Shown here in pieces: positions 18,315 to 26,025 of a stretch of DNA of 64,000 nucleotides. Made by a program: the position numbers and the translations under genes. This DNA is from Blautia parvula (lineage in GTDB: Bacteria > Bacillota > Clostridia > Lachnospirales > Lachnospiraceae). Under the pieces are notes generated by a model. That model saw only the letters and a list, made by a program, of their open reading frames with translations. It did not search any database and was not told where the DNA came from. Numbering within the stretch: position 1 is the stretch's first letter; each line of letters begins with the position of its first letter. The stretch lies in NCBI RefSeq assembly GCF_020215665.1, contig NZ_CP084061.1, forward strand, positions 2,512,001-2,576,000, written 5' to 3'.

Positions 18315-19250
18315 ATGAAGAAGAGAAAACCCAAAATGGAGTTCAGATATTACAAAATACCGGCGGACAGCCATATGCTTCCGCTGACAGGTGAAAATTT
18401 AAAACAGTGCTATGGTGTGGAGGTGGATTACCTTCATTTTCACAATCACATGGAAATAGGATACTGCTATTACGGAGAGGGTACATTATCCCTGGAAAAT
18501 ACAAAACATGAATTTCAGGGCGGCATGTTTTCCATCATACCCAGAAATTTCCCACACACTACCAACAGCAAATTAAATACCATAAGCAGCTGGGAATATC
18601 TGTTTCTGGATGTTTCCTCAATCATCAGCCAATTCCACCAGGCAAATCCTATTTTGTCGGATAAGATCATTCGGCAGATCAATAAAAAAGCATCCTTTCT
18701 CTCAGAGAAAGATTATCCTTTTACAGGACAGCTGATCCGTCGTCTGCTGGCTCTGGCCAAAGAACATCCGGTCTACTACAAAGAGGAGGCCGATGGACTT
18801 CTGTCAGCACTTATGATGGAAATTGCCAGGATGAATCAGAGTGACACGCTGGAATCCGGGGAACATGAAGCAGACAAACTGACAGCACTTTTATTAAATG
18901 TCGTGGACTATATAAGCATCCACTATCCTGACAATATTTCCGTAAAAGACCTGGCTGACAGATGTTTTATTACAGAAAATCATTTTCGCAAGGTCTTTAC
19001 TGCATACATGAAAATGTCCCCGGCCCGCTATATCAATCTGGTGAGAATACAAATGGCATGTGACCTTCTGCAGATGAGCAATGATCCTATCGCAGATATT
19101 GCCTATAAAACAGGCTTTGAAACTCTCACCACCTTTAACCGAAATTTCAAAAAAATACTTGGTATTTCTCCCAGGGAATGGAGAAACCATCCCGAAAATT
19201 ATGAACGCAAGCTTCTGGAATACAATATCCAGACAGAAGAAGGATGGTAA
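18315..19250 (+). CDS. AraC family transcriptional regulator
   Basis: 311 residues from the ATG at 18315, preferred because AAAAAGGA stands eight bases before it; in-frame ATGs at 18282 and 18306 have poorer spacing. N-terminal cupin-like sensing region (DYLHFHNHMEIGYCYYGEGTL), then the AraC DNA-binding part with DLADRCFITENHFRKVFTAYM and IADIAYKTGFETLTTFNRNF, ending ISPREWR. It is followed on the same strand by a sugar-binding lipoprotein and an esterase, which it probably activates. The same regulator/lipoprotein/esterase set occurs again at 40.2-42.3 kb. Confidence 0.92.
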   Translation: MKKRKPKMEFRYYKIPADSHMLPLTGENLKQCYGVEVDYLHFHNHMEIGYCYYGEGTLSLENTKHEFQGGMFSIIPRNFPHTTNSKLNTISSWEYLFLDVSSIISQFHQANPILSDKIIRQINKKASFLSEKDYPFTGQLIRRLLALAKEHPVYYKEEADGLLSALMMEIARMNQSDTLESGEHEADKLTALLLNVVDYISIHYPDNISVKDLADRCFITENHFRKVFTAYMKMSPARYINLVRIQMACDLLQMSNDPIADIAYKTGFETLTTFNRNFKKILGISPREWRNHPENYERKLLEYNIQTEEGW

Positions 19251-19293
19251 TGCACAGAAAAAATGAGTGAAATTGCATAGTTTTTAACCGGAA

Positions 19294-19322
19294 TTGATGA
19301 CATGGATACCATTACCTATACT
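19294..19322 (+). promoter_or_regulatory. Promoter for the sugar-binding lipoprotein
   Basis: TTGATG (19294-19299) and TATACT (19317-19322) with 17 bases between. It leaves a leader of about 90 bases before the ATG at 19417. No riboswitch could be recognised in the leader. Confidence 0.55.
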
Positions 19323-19416
19323 ATAATGTGACCACAGTGAATCACAGAGTTTTCCGCACTTATAAGGTTCGGAGAAGGGCCCGTTCTGTGAAATATAAGA
19401 ACCGAGAGGGATTATT

Positions 19417-20766
19417 ATGAAGAAAAAAATGATTACTTTACTGTTGGCAGGCATTATGGCATTTTCTTTAAGTGCATGTGGCGAAACACAAGACACCAAT
19501 GAGGATAAAAAAGAAACAAACGCGGATACTGAAACTACTCCTCAGGCTGAAAAAACAGAGGATGACAAGAATACGCTTATGGTCTGGGCCTGGGACCAGA
19601 ATTTCAATATTTACGCCATGAAAGAGGCCGAAAAAATCTACCAAAAGAATCACCCTGATTTCAAGCTGGACATTGTGGAACTGACTTCAGGCGATGTGGA
19701 AACCAAGATCGCGACCGCGGCTCTGGCTGATGATACCAGCATACTTCCTGATATTTTCCTTCTGCAGGATCATACATATCAAAAGTTTCTGGAGAGCTAT
19801 CCTGACATTTTTTCTGATCTGAGCGATTCAGGAATCCCCTTTGACCAGTTCAGCGAATCAAAGGTGGCGGAATCCATGAAAGATGGAAAAAACTATGCCG
19901 TTCCCTTTGACAACGGAGCGTGTGTAGCTGCCTACAGGACAGACATTCTGGCTGATGCCGGGCTTTCATTGGACGATTTTACTGATATTACCTGGAGTAA
20001 ATTTATTGAACTGGGAAAACAGGTGAAAGAAAAAACCGGTATTTCCCTTCTGTCAGGCAATGGAGGCAGTCCGGAACTTGTCATGATGATGATGCGTTCC
20101 ACAGGTGCTACCGCCTTCCATGATGACGGCAGTGTAAATATGGTGGACAATGAATCCCTGCGCGCTGCTATGAACGTATATATAGAACTGGTTCAAAAGG
20201 GGATTCTTACAGAAGTCACTGACTGGGATCAGTATGTGGGCTCTTTCAACAGCGGCAGCGCAGCCTGTGCAATCAATGGATGCTGGATTTCCGGCAGTAT
20301 TCAGGGTGCAGAGGACCAGTCAGGGAAATGGGGCATCACCAATATGCCGGCCCTTGATAATATCAAAGGTGCCACCAATTATTCCAGCAACGGCGGTTCC
20401 AGCTGGGCCGTTTCCAGTACCTCAAAGAACCCGGACCTGGCTGTTGATTTCCTTGGCAAAACATTTGCAGGCAGTGTAGAACTGTATGAAACAATTCTTC
20501 CGAAATCAGGAGCATTAGCCACATGGCTCCCAATGAAAGACAGCGATGTCTACAACGAGGGACAGGAGTATTACGGTGGTCAGGCAGTCTATGCAGACAT
20601 TGTCGGATTTGCAGAAAAAGTCCCTGTAAGTGTCAGGGGAACATATTATTACGATGCCGTGGATGCTGTGGGTGTTGCGGTCTCCAACATTATCCAGACA
20701 GGCGCTGATTTTGAATCCGAGCTGAAGCAGGCACAGGATACCGTTGCATTTAACATGAACAATTAA
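19417..20766 (+). CDS. Orphan sugar-binding lipoprotein, family 1
   Basis: 449 residues. Signal peptide with lipobox LSAC (lipidated Cys21), then an acidic, Thr/Glu-rich linker of about 30 residues and the family-1 solute-binding fold (LMVWAWDQNFNIYAMKEAEKIY). It would bind a sugar or oligosaccharide at the outer face of the membrane. No permease gene lies on either side: AraC precedes it and an esterase follows 58 bases later. It must share a permease pair encoded elsewhere or act as a sensor. GAGAGGG precedes the ATG. Confidence 0.93.
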   Translation: MKKKMITLLLAGIMAFSLSACGETQDTNEDKKETNADTETTPQAEKTEDDKNTLMVWAWDQNFNIYAMKEAEKIYQKNHPDFKLDIVELTSGDVETKIATAALADDTSILPDIFLLQDHTYQKFLESYPDIFSDLSDSGIPFDQFSESKVAESMKDGKNYAVPFDNGACVAAYRTDILADAGLSLDDFTDITWSKFIELGKQVKEKTGISLLSGNGGSPELVMMMMRSTGATAFHDDGSVNMVDNESLRAAMNVYIELVQKGILTEVTDWDQYVGSFNSGSAACAINGCWISGSIQGAEDQSGKWGITNMPALDNIKGATNYSSNGGSSWAVSSTSKNPDLAVDFLGKTFAGSVELYETILPKSGALATWLPMKDSDVYNEGQEYYGGQAVYADIVGFAEKVPVSVRGTYYYDAVDAVGVAVSNIIQTGADFESELKQAQDTVAFNMNN

Positions 20767-20824
20767 GCGTATGAGCGCTGTGCTTGGAAAGGATGGATGA
20801 TAATGCATCTGCATTATACCGGTA

Positions 20825-21793
20825 ATGTATATGAAAACCTATCACGATCGATTAAAAGAACTGGAAACCTACACAGGAATGGGGGAAAAGCCGGCTGATT
20901 TCACAGATTATTGGAAAGATGCCCTGGAAGAATTAGACCGGATAAACCCTGATGTCAGTCTGCAGAAAGCAGAGTTTCAGGGCACACATACAGAATGCTT
21001 TCACCTGTATTTCACCGGAGTGAACGGAAGCAGGATCCATGCCCAGTATTTAAGGCCAAAAAACATTTCACACCCCATTCCTGCCCTGCTGCAGTTCCAT
21101 GGATACCGCTGGAATGCCGGTGACTGGTGCGAAAAAATGGCGTATACCGACATGGGATTTGCAATAGCCTCCATGGACTGCCGCGGCCAGGGCGGACTGT
21201 CCGAAGATCTGGGAAGCGTCCGCGGAACAACTGTAACCGGCCACGTGATCCGTGGAATCACGGATACCAAAGAGAAACTTCTTTATCGTCAGATTTTTCT
21301 GGACACTGCACTGCTTGCCAGAATCCTGATGCGCTTTGAAGAAATAGACGCCGAGAAACTGGGCGTGTTTGGAACCTCCCAGGGCGGCGGCCTGGCAATT
21401 GCCTGTGCTGCCCTTACGCCGGAAATCAAAAAAGCGGCTCCGTGCAGCCCCTTTTTATCGGATTACCAGGGTGCCTGCTGTCACCAGGAATGCCAGGGTG
21501 CTTATTTGGAACTGTGGGACTACTTCCGTATCCTGGACCCCTGCCACGAGCAGGAGCAGGATTTTTTCAGACAACTGCAGTATATTGACATCAGAAACCT
21601 GGCTCCCTGGGTAAAGGCAGATGTTTTATGGGGAATTGGACTGGAAGATAAGGCATGCCCGCCTTCCACCCAGTTTGCAGCTTACAATGCCCTTACTTCC
21701 GACAAAAAAATGATTATATATCCGGAATATGGCCATGAACCCTTTCCTGGTTTTCAGGACAAAATGATGCAGTTTATGACCGAATTGCTTTAA
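20825..21793 (+). CDS. Acetylxylan esterase / cephalosporin-C deacetylase family hydrolase
   Basis: 322 residues, the usual length of the AXE1 family (carbohydrate esterase 7). The nucleophile elbow is GTSQGG at 183-188 (Ser185), with Asp275 in GLEDKACPP and His304 in EYGHEPF completing the triad; HG at 92-93 and RGQGG at 120-124 form the oxyanion and substrate region. These enzymes remove acetyl groups from short xylo-oligosaccharides in the cytoplasm. No signal peptide is seen. The start is uncertain because neither ATG (20825, 20831) has a good ribosome binding site; a better-placed site at 20787-20792 serves ATGs in other frames. Confidence 0.92.
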   Translation: MYMKTYHDRLKELETYTGMGEKPADFTDYWKDALEELDRINPDVSLQKAEFQGTHTECFHLYFTGVNGSRIHAQYLRPKNISHPIPALLQFHGYRWNAGDWCEKMAYTDMGFAIASMDCRGQGGLSEDLGSVRGTTVTGHVIRGITDTKEKLLYRQIFLDTALLARILMRFEEIDAEKLGVFGTSQGGGLAIACAALTPEIKKAAPCSPFLSDYQGACCHQECQGAYLELWDYFRILDPCHEQEQDFFRQLQYIDIRNLAPWVKADVLWGIGLEDKACPPSTQFAAYNALTSDKKMIIYPEYGHEPFPGFQDKMMQFMTELL

Positions 21794-21881
21794 CTTTTCC
21801 TATACAAATGCCTCCACATACAGTATGATCAAACCAGAAAATCAAAATAATTTTTTCGAACAATAAAAGGAGGTATTTTTT

Positions 21882-21908
21882 ATGAAACGATATGTTATGT
21901 CCGCGTAG
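21882..21908 (+). CDS. Eight-codon leader peptide, copy 1
   Basis: ATG at 21882 with AGGAGG eight bases before it (21868-21873), reading MKRYVMSA and stopping at TAG (21906-21908). The stop is followed at once by a hairpin, and a second equivalent leader lies at 22427-22453. It fits a regulatory peptide whose translation reports ribosome state. The peptide sequence itself is not shared between the two copies apart from the terminal alanine and TAG. Confidence 0.55.
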   Translation: MKRYVMSA

Positions 21909-21951
21909 CAAAGGCTATTGCGGATACTCATCAAATATAAAATAGCCTTTG
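21909..21951 (+). promoter_or_regulatory. Leader hairpin, copy 1
   Basis: CAAAGGCTATT (21909-21919) and AATAGCCTTTG (21941-21951) are a perfect 11-bp inverted repeat starting directly after the leader stop codon. Behind it ATCCTG (21955-21960) is complementary to CAGGAT (21983-21988), which covers the start of the next gene. No T-run follows, so control of translation or mRNA stability is more likely than termination. The second copy at 22454-22498 shares the blocks AGGCTATTGC, AATAGCCTTTG and ATCCTG. Confidence 0.65.
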
Positions 21952-21986
21952 TGAATCCTGGAATTTTAAAAATCAAGGAGGACAGG

Positions 21987-22259
21987 ATGAGCTACAAAAA
22001 GGCTGATAAGATTCTTCCCAAAGAACTGCTTGAAATAATACAGCAGTACGTGGAGGGAGAGAGTATTTATATTCCCAGAAAGACGGAAAACAGGCGTTCC
22101 TGGGGGGACACTACAGGAATCCGGCAGGAAATCGCCGCCCGCAATACCAGGCTGTTCCGTGATTATCAAAATGGCGCGGACCCCGTCCGGCTGGCAGATA
22201 AATACTGTCTGTCCCTGAAAAGCGTACAGAGGATCTTATTACAGGAAAAAAGAAAATAG
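21987..22259 (+). CDS. CD3324 family small protein
   Basis: 90 residues from the ATG at 21987, set by AAGGAGG six bases before it. The start MSYKKADKILPKELLEIIQQYVEGESIYIPRK is the characteristic opening of the CD3324 family, widespread in Clostridia. The C-terminal half (about 45-85) looks like a helix-turn-helix: RQEIAARNTRLFRDYQNG followed by LADKYCLSLKSVQRIL, similar to Mor-type DNA-binding domains. The function is not established. It is preceded by leader copy 1 and followed by its own terminator, so it is a single-gene unit next to a similarly built DUF1062 unit. Confidence 0.85.
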   Translation: MSYKKADKILPKELLEIIQQYVEGESIYIPRKTENRRSWGDTTGIRQEIAARNTRLFRDYQNGADPVRLADKYCLSLKSVQRILLQEKRK

Positions 22260-22305
22260 TTGTAACTATTAAGCAGACAATGTCAGTTGCAAATAGTTTT
22301 CTCTT

Positions 22306-22350
22306 GAGCAGATACCATATTTCCCAATGGGTATCTGCTCATTTTCTTTT
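22306..22350 (+). terminator. Rho-independent terminator after the CD3324 gene
   Basis: GAGCAGATACC (22306-22316) and GGTATCTGCTC (22330-22340) form a perfect 11-bp stem followed by ATTTTCTTTT. It separates the CD3324 unit from the DUF1062 unit, so each has its own transcript. Confidence 0.9.
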
Positions 22351-22426
22351 GGAAAAAAGTTTAAGGTAGCACTCCCCCGCATCCTCCCGTTATAATAACC
22401 CCATATCGTAAAAAGGAGGAACTACC

Positions 22427-22453
22427 ATGCTGGAACCCAAGAAAAATGCATAG
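22427..22453 (+). CDS. Eight-codon leader peptide, copy 2
   Basis: ATG at 22427 with AAAAGGAGGA just before it (22411-22420), reading MLEPKKNA and stopping at TAG. A TATAAT box lies at 22391-22396, about 30 bases upstream, without a convincing -35 partner. Like copy 1 it has eight codons, ends in alanine-TAG and runs directly into a hairpin. Confidence 0.55.
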   Translation: MLEPKKNA

Positions 22454-22498
22454 CAGAGGCTATTGCATATTAACAATTTCATATTGAAATAGCCTTTG
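22454..22498 (+). promoter_or_regulatory. Leader hairpin, copy 2
   Basis: CAGAGGCTATT (22454-22464) pairs with AATAGCCTTTG (22488-22498). The one difference from copy 1 (A to G) keeps the pairing as a G-U pair, as expected for a conserved RNA stem. Inside the loop ATTTCAT/GAAAT can form a small alternative hairpin. ATCCTG follows, as in copy 1. The DUF1062 gene starts 39 bases later. Confidence 0.65.
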
Positions 22499-22536
22499 CA
22501 GATCCTGACCTGATAAAACGAGAAAGGAATATGCAT

Positions 22537-23136
22537 ATGAGCTATTTAAAAGAGGAGACCTGGACCATACTCCCTGCCTCCTCCTATAAAATCATCAGAA
22601 ACTGTCCGAAATGCGGCACAAAATCCCTGTTTCAAAGTACCGGGGATTTCCGCATCAACGCCAATGGAAAATGTGTGGATATCTGGCTGATCTACCAGTG
22701 CGAAAAGTGCAGGTCCACCTACAATCTGACTGTTTTTGAGCGCATCAGCCCTCAAAAACTGCCCCGGGATCTGTATCAGAAATTCCAGGAAAACAACAGC
22801 AGCCTTGCCCTGAAAATCGGCACTGACAAGAAAATATTTGAGAAAAACCGGGCTGTTGTGAGGGAGGATTCTGTCTCTTACACCGTCTCCAAAAAAGAGG
22901 CATTTCCCTCTGTCTCCCGGCAAAATCCGACCGAAAACTGCCGGATGATCCATATCCAGAATCCGCATGACCTGAAAATCAGAACTGATAAATTTCTGGC
23001 CGAGCAGCTTTCTGTCTCCCGTTCCAAGATCAAACGCCTGTTTACAGAGGGCCTGCTGCGCGGCAGCAATATTGAGAATCTGGAAAAGATTCATCTCCCC
23101 CGCAGTCTGACTGTCCTTCTGGATATGGACCTCTGA
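22537..23136 (+). CDS. DUF1062 protein with zinc ribbon and S4-like segment
   Basis: 199 residues from the ATG at 22537, chosen because AAAGGA stands nine bases ahead; an ATG two codons earlier is too close to it. Two CxxC pairs (Cys23/Cys26 and Cys55/Cys58) form a probable zinc ribbon. Residues 148-177 (KIRTDKFLAEQLSVSRSKIK, then RLFTEGLLRG) follow the pattern of S4 RNA-binding domains such as those of ribosomal S4 and RluD, which is my inference. The family is catalogued as DUF1062 without assigned function. Its leader/hairpin control suggests a link to ribosome stress. Confidence 0.82.
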   Translation: MSYLKEETWTILPASSYKIIRNCPKCGTKSLFQSTGDFRINANGKCVDIWLIYQCEKCRSTYNLTVFERISPQKLPRDLYQKFQENNSSLALKIGTDKKIFEKNRAVVREDSVSYTVSKKEAFPSVSRQNPTENCRMIHIQNPHDLKIRTDKFLAEQLSVSRSKIKRLFTEGLLRGSNIENLEKIHLPRSLTVLLDMDL

Positions 23137-23156
23137 TACCTGACAAAATAATGAAA

Positions 23157-23203
23157 CGGCAGAGAATGTCCTGACAAAAGACATTCCCTGCCGTATTCTT
23201 ATT
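23157..23203. terminator. Bidirectional terminator between DUF1062 and NhaC genes
   Basis: CGGCAGAGAATGTC (23157-23170) and GACATTCCCTGCCG (23180-23193) form a near-perfect stem with a CTGACAAAA loop. TATTCTTATTT follows on the plus strand; the minus side has only a weak TTTCATTATTTT run. It serves the two convergent genes. Confidence 0.85.
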
Positions 23204-23225
23204 TCTTTCCAGTACCCTGAATCAT

Positions 23226-24650
23226 TCATCCTGCATTTTCTGTTGCCGAAGCCGTATCTTTCTCCATCTTCTCAATGGTCCAACCCGTCTGCGCACAGAT
23301 CAGAGACACAATGGGATTGATAAGATTCAGGAAACAGAACGGTGCATAAATCCCCGTTGTCACCCCAAGGACCCCTGAAAGAAACGCGGCATCTGTCCCC
23401 CATGGAACAAAGGGCGCACACAGGGTTCCTGTATCCTCCAAAGCCCTTGACAGATTCTTTGGATGCAGTCCTCTTTCTTTGTAAATATCCTTGAACATCC
23501 TCCCCGGAATAATCAGCGCCACATACTGCACGCCAGTGGCAAAATTGGTGAAAATTGTGGATAAAAGGGTTGCCGTTATGACTGTGGAATCCTTCCTGGC
23601 ATTCTTCAGCGCCCGCTCAATAACTGTATTCACCATACCGCTCTTTTCCACGATACCTGCAAAGGAAAGTGAAATGAGAATGAGGCAGATGATCTCCATC
23701 ATACTGGTCATGCCGCCCCGATTCAGCAGTTTGTCCACCTCTGCCACTCCTGTCTCAATGGAAAATCCGGAGAAGGCGGAGGAAATCACGGACTGCAGGT
23801 CAGCCCCCTGGAAAACCAATGCAAACACACATCCCAGAAATGCCACTGCGATCAGCCCAGGCAGCGCCGGTATCTTTTTGATCACCATGATAATGACCAG
23901 CACAGGCGGTATCAGCATGATTGGAGAGACATAGAAAATATCTTTCAACGTTGAGGTATACAGCTCCACCAGGGAGGAATCAAAATTATTCCCCGCGAAT
24001 TTGATACCTATGATTCCGTACAGGATAAGTGCGATAATAAAGCTCGGCCCTGTGGTGTAAATCATATGGCGGATATGGGTAAAGATATCCGTCCCTGCCA
24101 TGGCAGGCGCCAGATTGGTAGTATCGGACAGAGGGGACATCTTGTCACCAAAATACGCTCCTGATATAATGGCACCTGCTGTCATACCCGCGGGCACACC
24201 CAGCCCGCTGCCGATTCCCATCAGCGCCACACCGATGGTCCCCACTGTGGACCAGGAGCTTCCTGTGGCAGTAGCAATCACCGCACAGATCAGGCAGCTT
24301 GCCAGCAGAAAAACCGACGGGGATAAGATTTTCAGTCCGTAGTAGATCATGGTGGGCACGATTCCGCCCAGCAGCCAGACGCCGATGATAACACCAATTG
24401 CCAGAAGAATCAGAATCGCCGGTACAGCCGCCTTAATGGTATCCCCGATACCTTCCTGCAGTTCATCCCAGGAATATCCTGAACTCACAGCCACGATTCC
24501 AGCCACAATGGCCGCGATGAGCATTGCCACATGGGCAGGTCCCCCAAGACCGATTGTCACTGTCAGAAGTGCCGCAACTACAAATGCAAACACAAACACT
24601 GATTTAGAAAATGTCATATTTTTCTGCCGTTCTTTTTTCCCGCCACTCAT
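23226..24650 (-). CDS. NhaC-type Na+/H+ or metabolite antiporter
   Basis: 474 residues from the ATG at 24650, which overlaps the stop of the FAD-subunit gene (ATGA) and has GAAGGAGAAGG in front. About 12 membrane segments. AGAIISGAYFGDKMSPLSDTTNLAPAMAGTDIFTHIRHM is the conserved core of the NhaC family (amino acid or Na+/H+ antiporters such as MleN). Because it is translationally coupled to the molybdenum hydroxylase, it more likely exchanges a substrate or product of that enzyme than serves general sodium homeostasis; that is inference. Confidence 0.9.
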   Translation of the reverse strand: MSGGKKERQKNMTFSKSVFVFAFVVAALLTVTIGLGGPAHVAMLIAAIVAGIVAVSSGYSWDELQEGIGDTIKAAVPAILILLAIGVIIGVWLLGGIVPTMIYYGLKILSPSVFLLASCLICAVIATATGSSWSTVGTIGVALMGIGSGLGVPAGMTAGAIISGAYFGDKMSPLSDTTNLAPAMAGTDIFTHIRHMIYTTGPSFIIALILYGIIGIKFAGNNFDSSLVELYTSTLKDIFYVSPIMLIPPVLVIIMVIKKIPALPGLIAVAFLGCVFALVFQGADLQSVISSAFSGFSIETGVAEVDKLLNRGGMTSMMEIICLILISLSFAGIVEKSGMVNTVIERALKNARKDSTVITATLLSTIFTNFATGVQYVALIIPGRMFKDIYKERGLHPKNLSRALEDTGTLCAPFVPWGTDAAFLSGVLGVTTGIYAPFCFLNLINPIVSLICAQTGWTIEKMEKDTASATENAG

Positions 24651-25555
24651 AATTTTCCTTCTCCTTTTTTCCCTGTATGGAATGTGCTTTCTCTCTCTAT
24701 CCAATCTGCCGCATCAAAAACGATTCCTTTTACCGCTCTTTCCTTGTACAGCTTTTCCGCCTCTGTTATCTTTAATTTTGATTCCCTGGTCCTGTTGCTT
24801 CTTATGCCTCTTATTTTATCAGCCAGCCACGCAGCGGCCTCCTCCCTGCTTTCCTCTGAATTTTCTCCGAGAAGATATGCCTTTTCAAACTCCACGGGCC
24901 TTATATCCACCGCCCCAATGAAGCCTTTCATGTCCTTCTTTTCATTATCCTCCTCTTTCCAGGAAATGCACAGGGAAATCTGCGCGATCGTGACCTCTCT
25001 TCGGCTTCCCAGCTTTACAAAACAACTTTTTCTTTCCTCCTCCAGGGGAAGCAGAATGGACGTTATAAGCTCATTTCTGCCCAGTAACGTGCACCCGTTT
25101 TCCAAAAGAAAAGATTCCGCATCCACACTGCGAATTCCGTTTTCTCCCAGGATCTCTATCTTCCCTCCGTACAGGAAGATACAGGGCATAATGTCACCGG
25201 CAGGTGAGGCATTTGCCAGACTGCCGCCCAGCGTTCCCTTGTTGCGTATCTGCTGGGATCCTACCTGACTGCAGGCCATGGCAAGCGCAGTAAAATATTT
25301 CCTGATAAAGGGATCTTCCGAAGCCTGGGTATGGGCAGCCATGGCACCGATTTTCAGCCATTCGCCCTGCCTATCTATGGCTTTCAGTTCTTCCATCCTG
25401 CAAAGGCTTAAATACAGATCCGGCTCCTTTTTTCCTGACCTGATTTTCGGCATCAAGTCTGTACCGCCGGCCAGGATCACAGACTTTTCCGTCAGTCTCT
25501 GCAGATCCTCTTTCAGCTCACCCCAGCTTTTCGGCTGTAAATACTCTGTGCTCAT
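24647..25555 (-). CDS. Molybdenum hydroxylase FAD subunit (XdhB/CoxM type)
   Basis: 302 residues. AGGTDLMPKIR near residue 30 and the block IRNKGTLGGSLANASPAGDIMP near 100-120 are the FAD pyrophosphate-binding signatures of the xanthine dehydrogenase/CO dehydrogenase medium subunit. It passes electrons from the 2Fe-2S subunit to FAD and then NAD or another acceptor. It overlaps the iron-sulfur subunit gene upstream and the antiporter gene downstream by four bases each, so all are one translationally coupled unit. Confidence 0.93.
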   Translation of the reverse strand: MSTEYLQPKSWGELKEDLQRLTEKSVILAGGTDLMPKIRSGKKEPDLYLSLCRMEELKAIDRQGEWLKIGAMAAHTQASEDPFIRKYFTALAMACSQVGSQQIRNKGTLGGSLANASPAGDIMPCIFLYGGKIEILGENGIRSVDAESFLLENGCTLLGRNELITSILLPLEEERKSCFVKLGSRREVTIAQISLCISWKEEDNEKKDMKGFIGAVDIRPVEFEKAYLLGENSEESREEAAAWLADKIRGIRSNRTRESKLKITEAEKLYKERAVKGIVFDAADWIERESTFHTGKKGEGKL

Positions 25556-26025
25556 ACTGCACCTCCGTTCCCGCTGGCGGCCGCCTCATGAATGGCCTCC
25601 CGGATTTCCCGGTACCCGGAACATCTGCAGATATTTCCGGCAATGGCACGTTTTATCTCCTCCTGAGTGGGGTTGGGGTTATGAAGAAGAAGCGCCTTGG
25701 CGGACATTACCATGCCGCTGGTGCAGAATCCGCATTGAACAGCACTTTTTTTGATAAAAGCCTTCTGGATGGCATCCAGCTCACCGTTCTTTTCCAGTCC
25801 TTCAATGGTCAGCAGCTCGCTGTCCTCCAACTGTCCGGCAACAGCAAGGCAGGAATGGATGGCCTGTCCGTTTAAGACCACAGTGCAGGCACCGCACTCC
25901 CCCTCCCCGCACCCTTCCTTGGTGCCGGTCAGATGCAGATCCTCCCTGATAAAATCCAGAAGCCGTTTTTCCCCCGGAACCTCCATGGTCTTCTGCTCTC
26001 CATTTAATACAAAATTCAATCTCAT
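25552..26025 (-). CDS. Molybdenum hydroxylase 2Fe-2S subunit (XdhC/CoxS type)
   Basis: 157 residues with both clusters: the plant-type ferredoxin motif GCGEGECGACTVVLNG near 38-53 and the second cluster CGFCTSGM near 97-104 with GNICRCSGY near 130. It moves electrons from the molybdenum centre to the FAD subunit. It overlaps both neighbours by four bases. The order large, iron-sulfur, FAD subunit is one of the common arrangements in Clostridia. Confidence 0.95.
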   Translation of the reverse strand: MRLNFVLNGEQKTMEVPGEKRLLDFIREDLHLTGTKEGCGEGECGACTVVLNGQAIHSCLAVAGQLEDSELLTIEGLEKNGELDAIQKAFIKKSAVQCGFCTSGMVMSAKALLLHNPNPTQEEIKRAIAGNICRCSGYREIREAIHEAAASGNGGAV

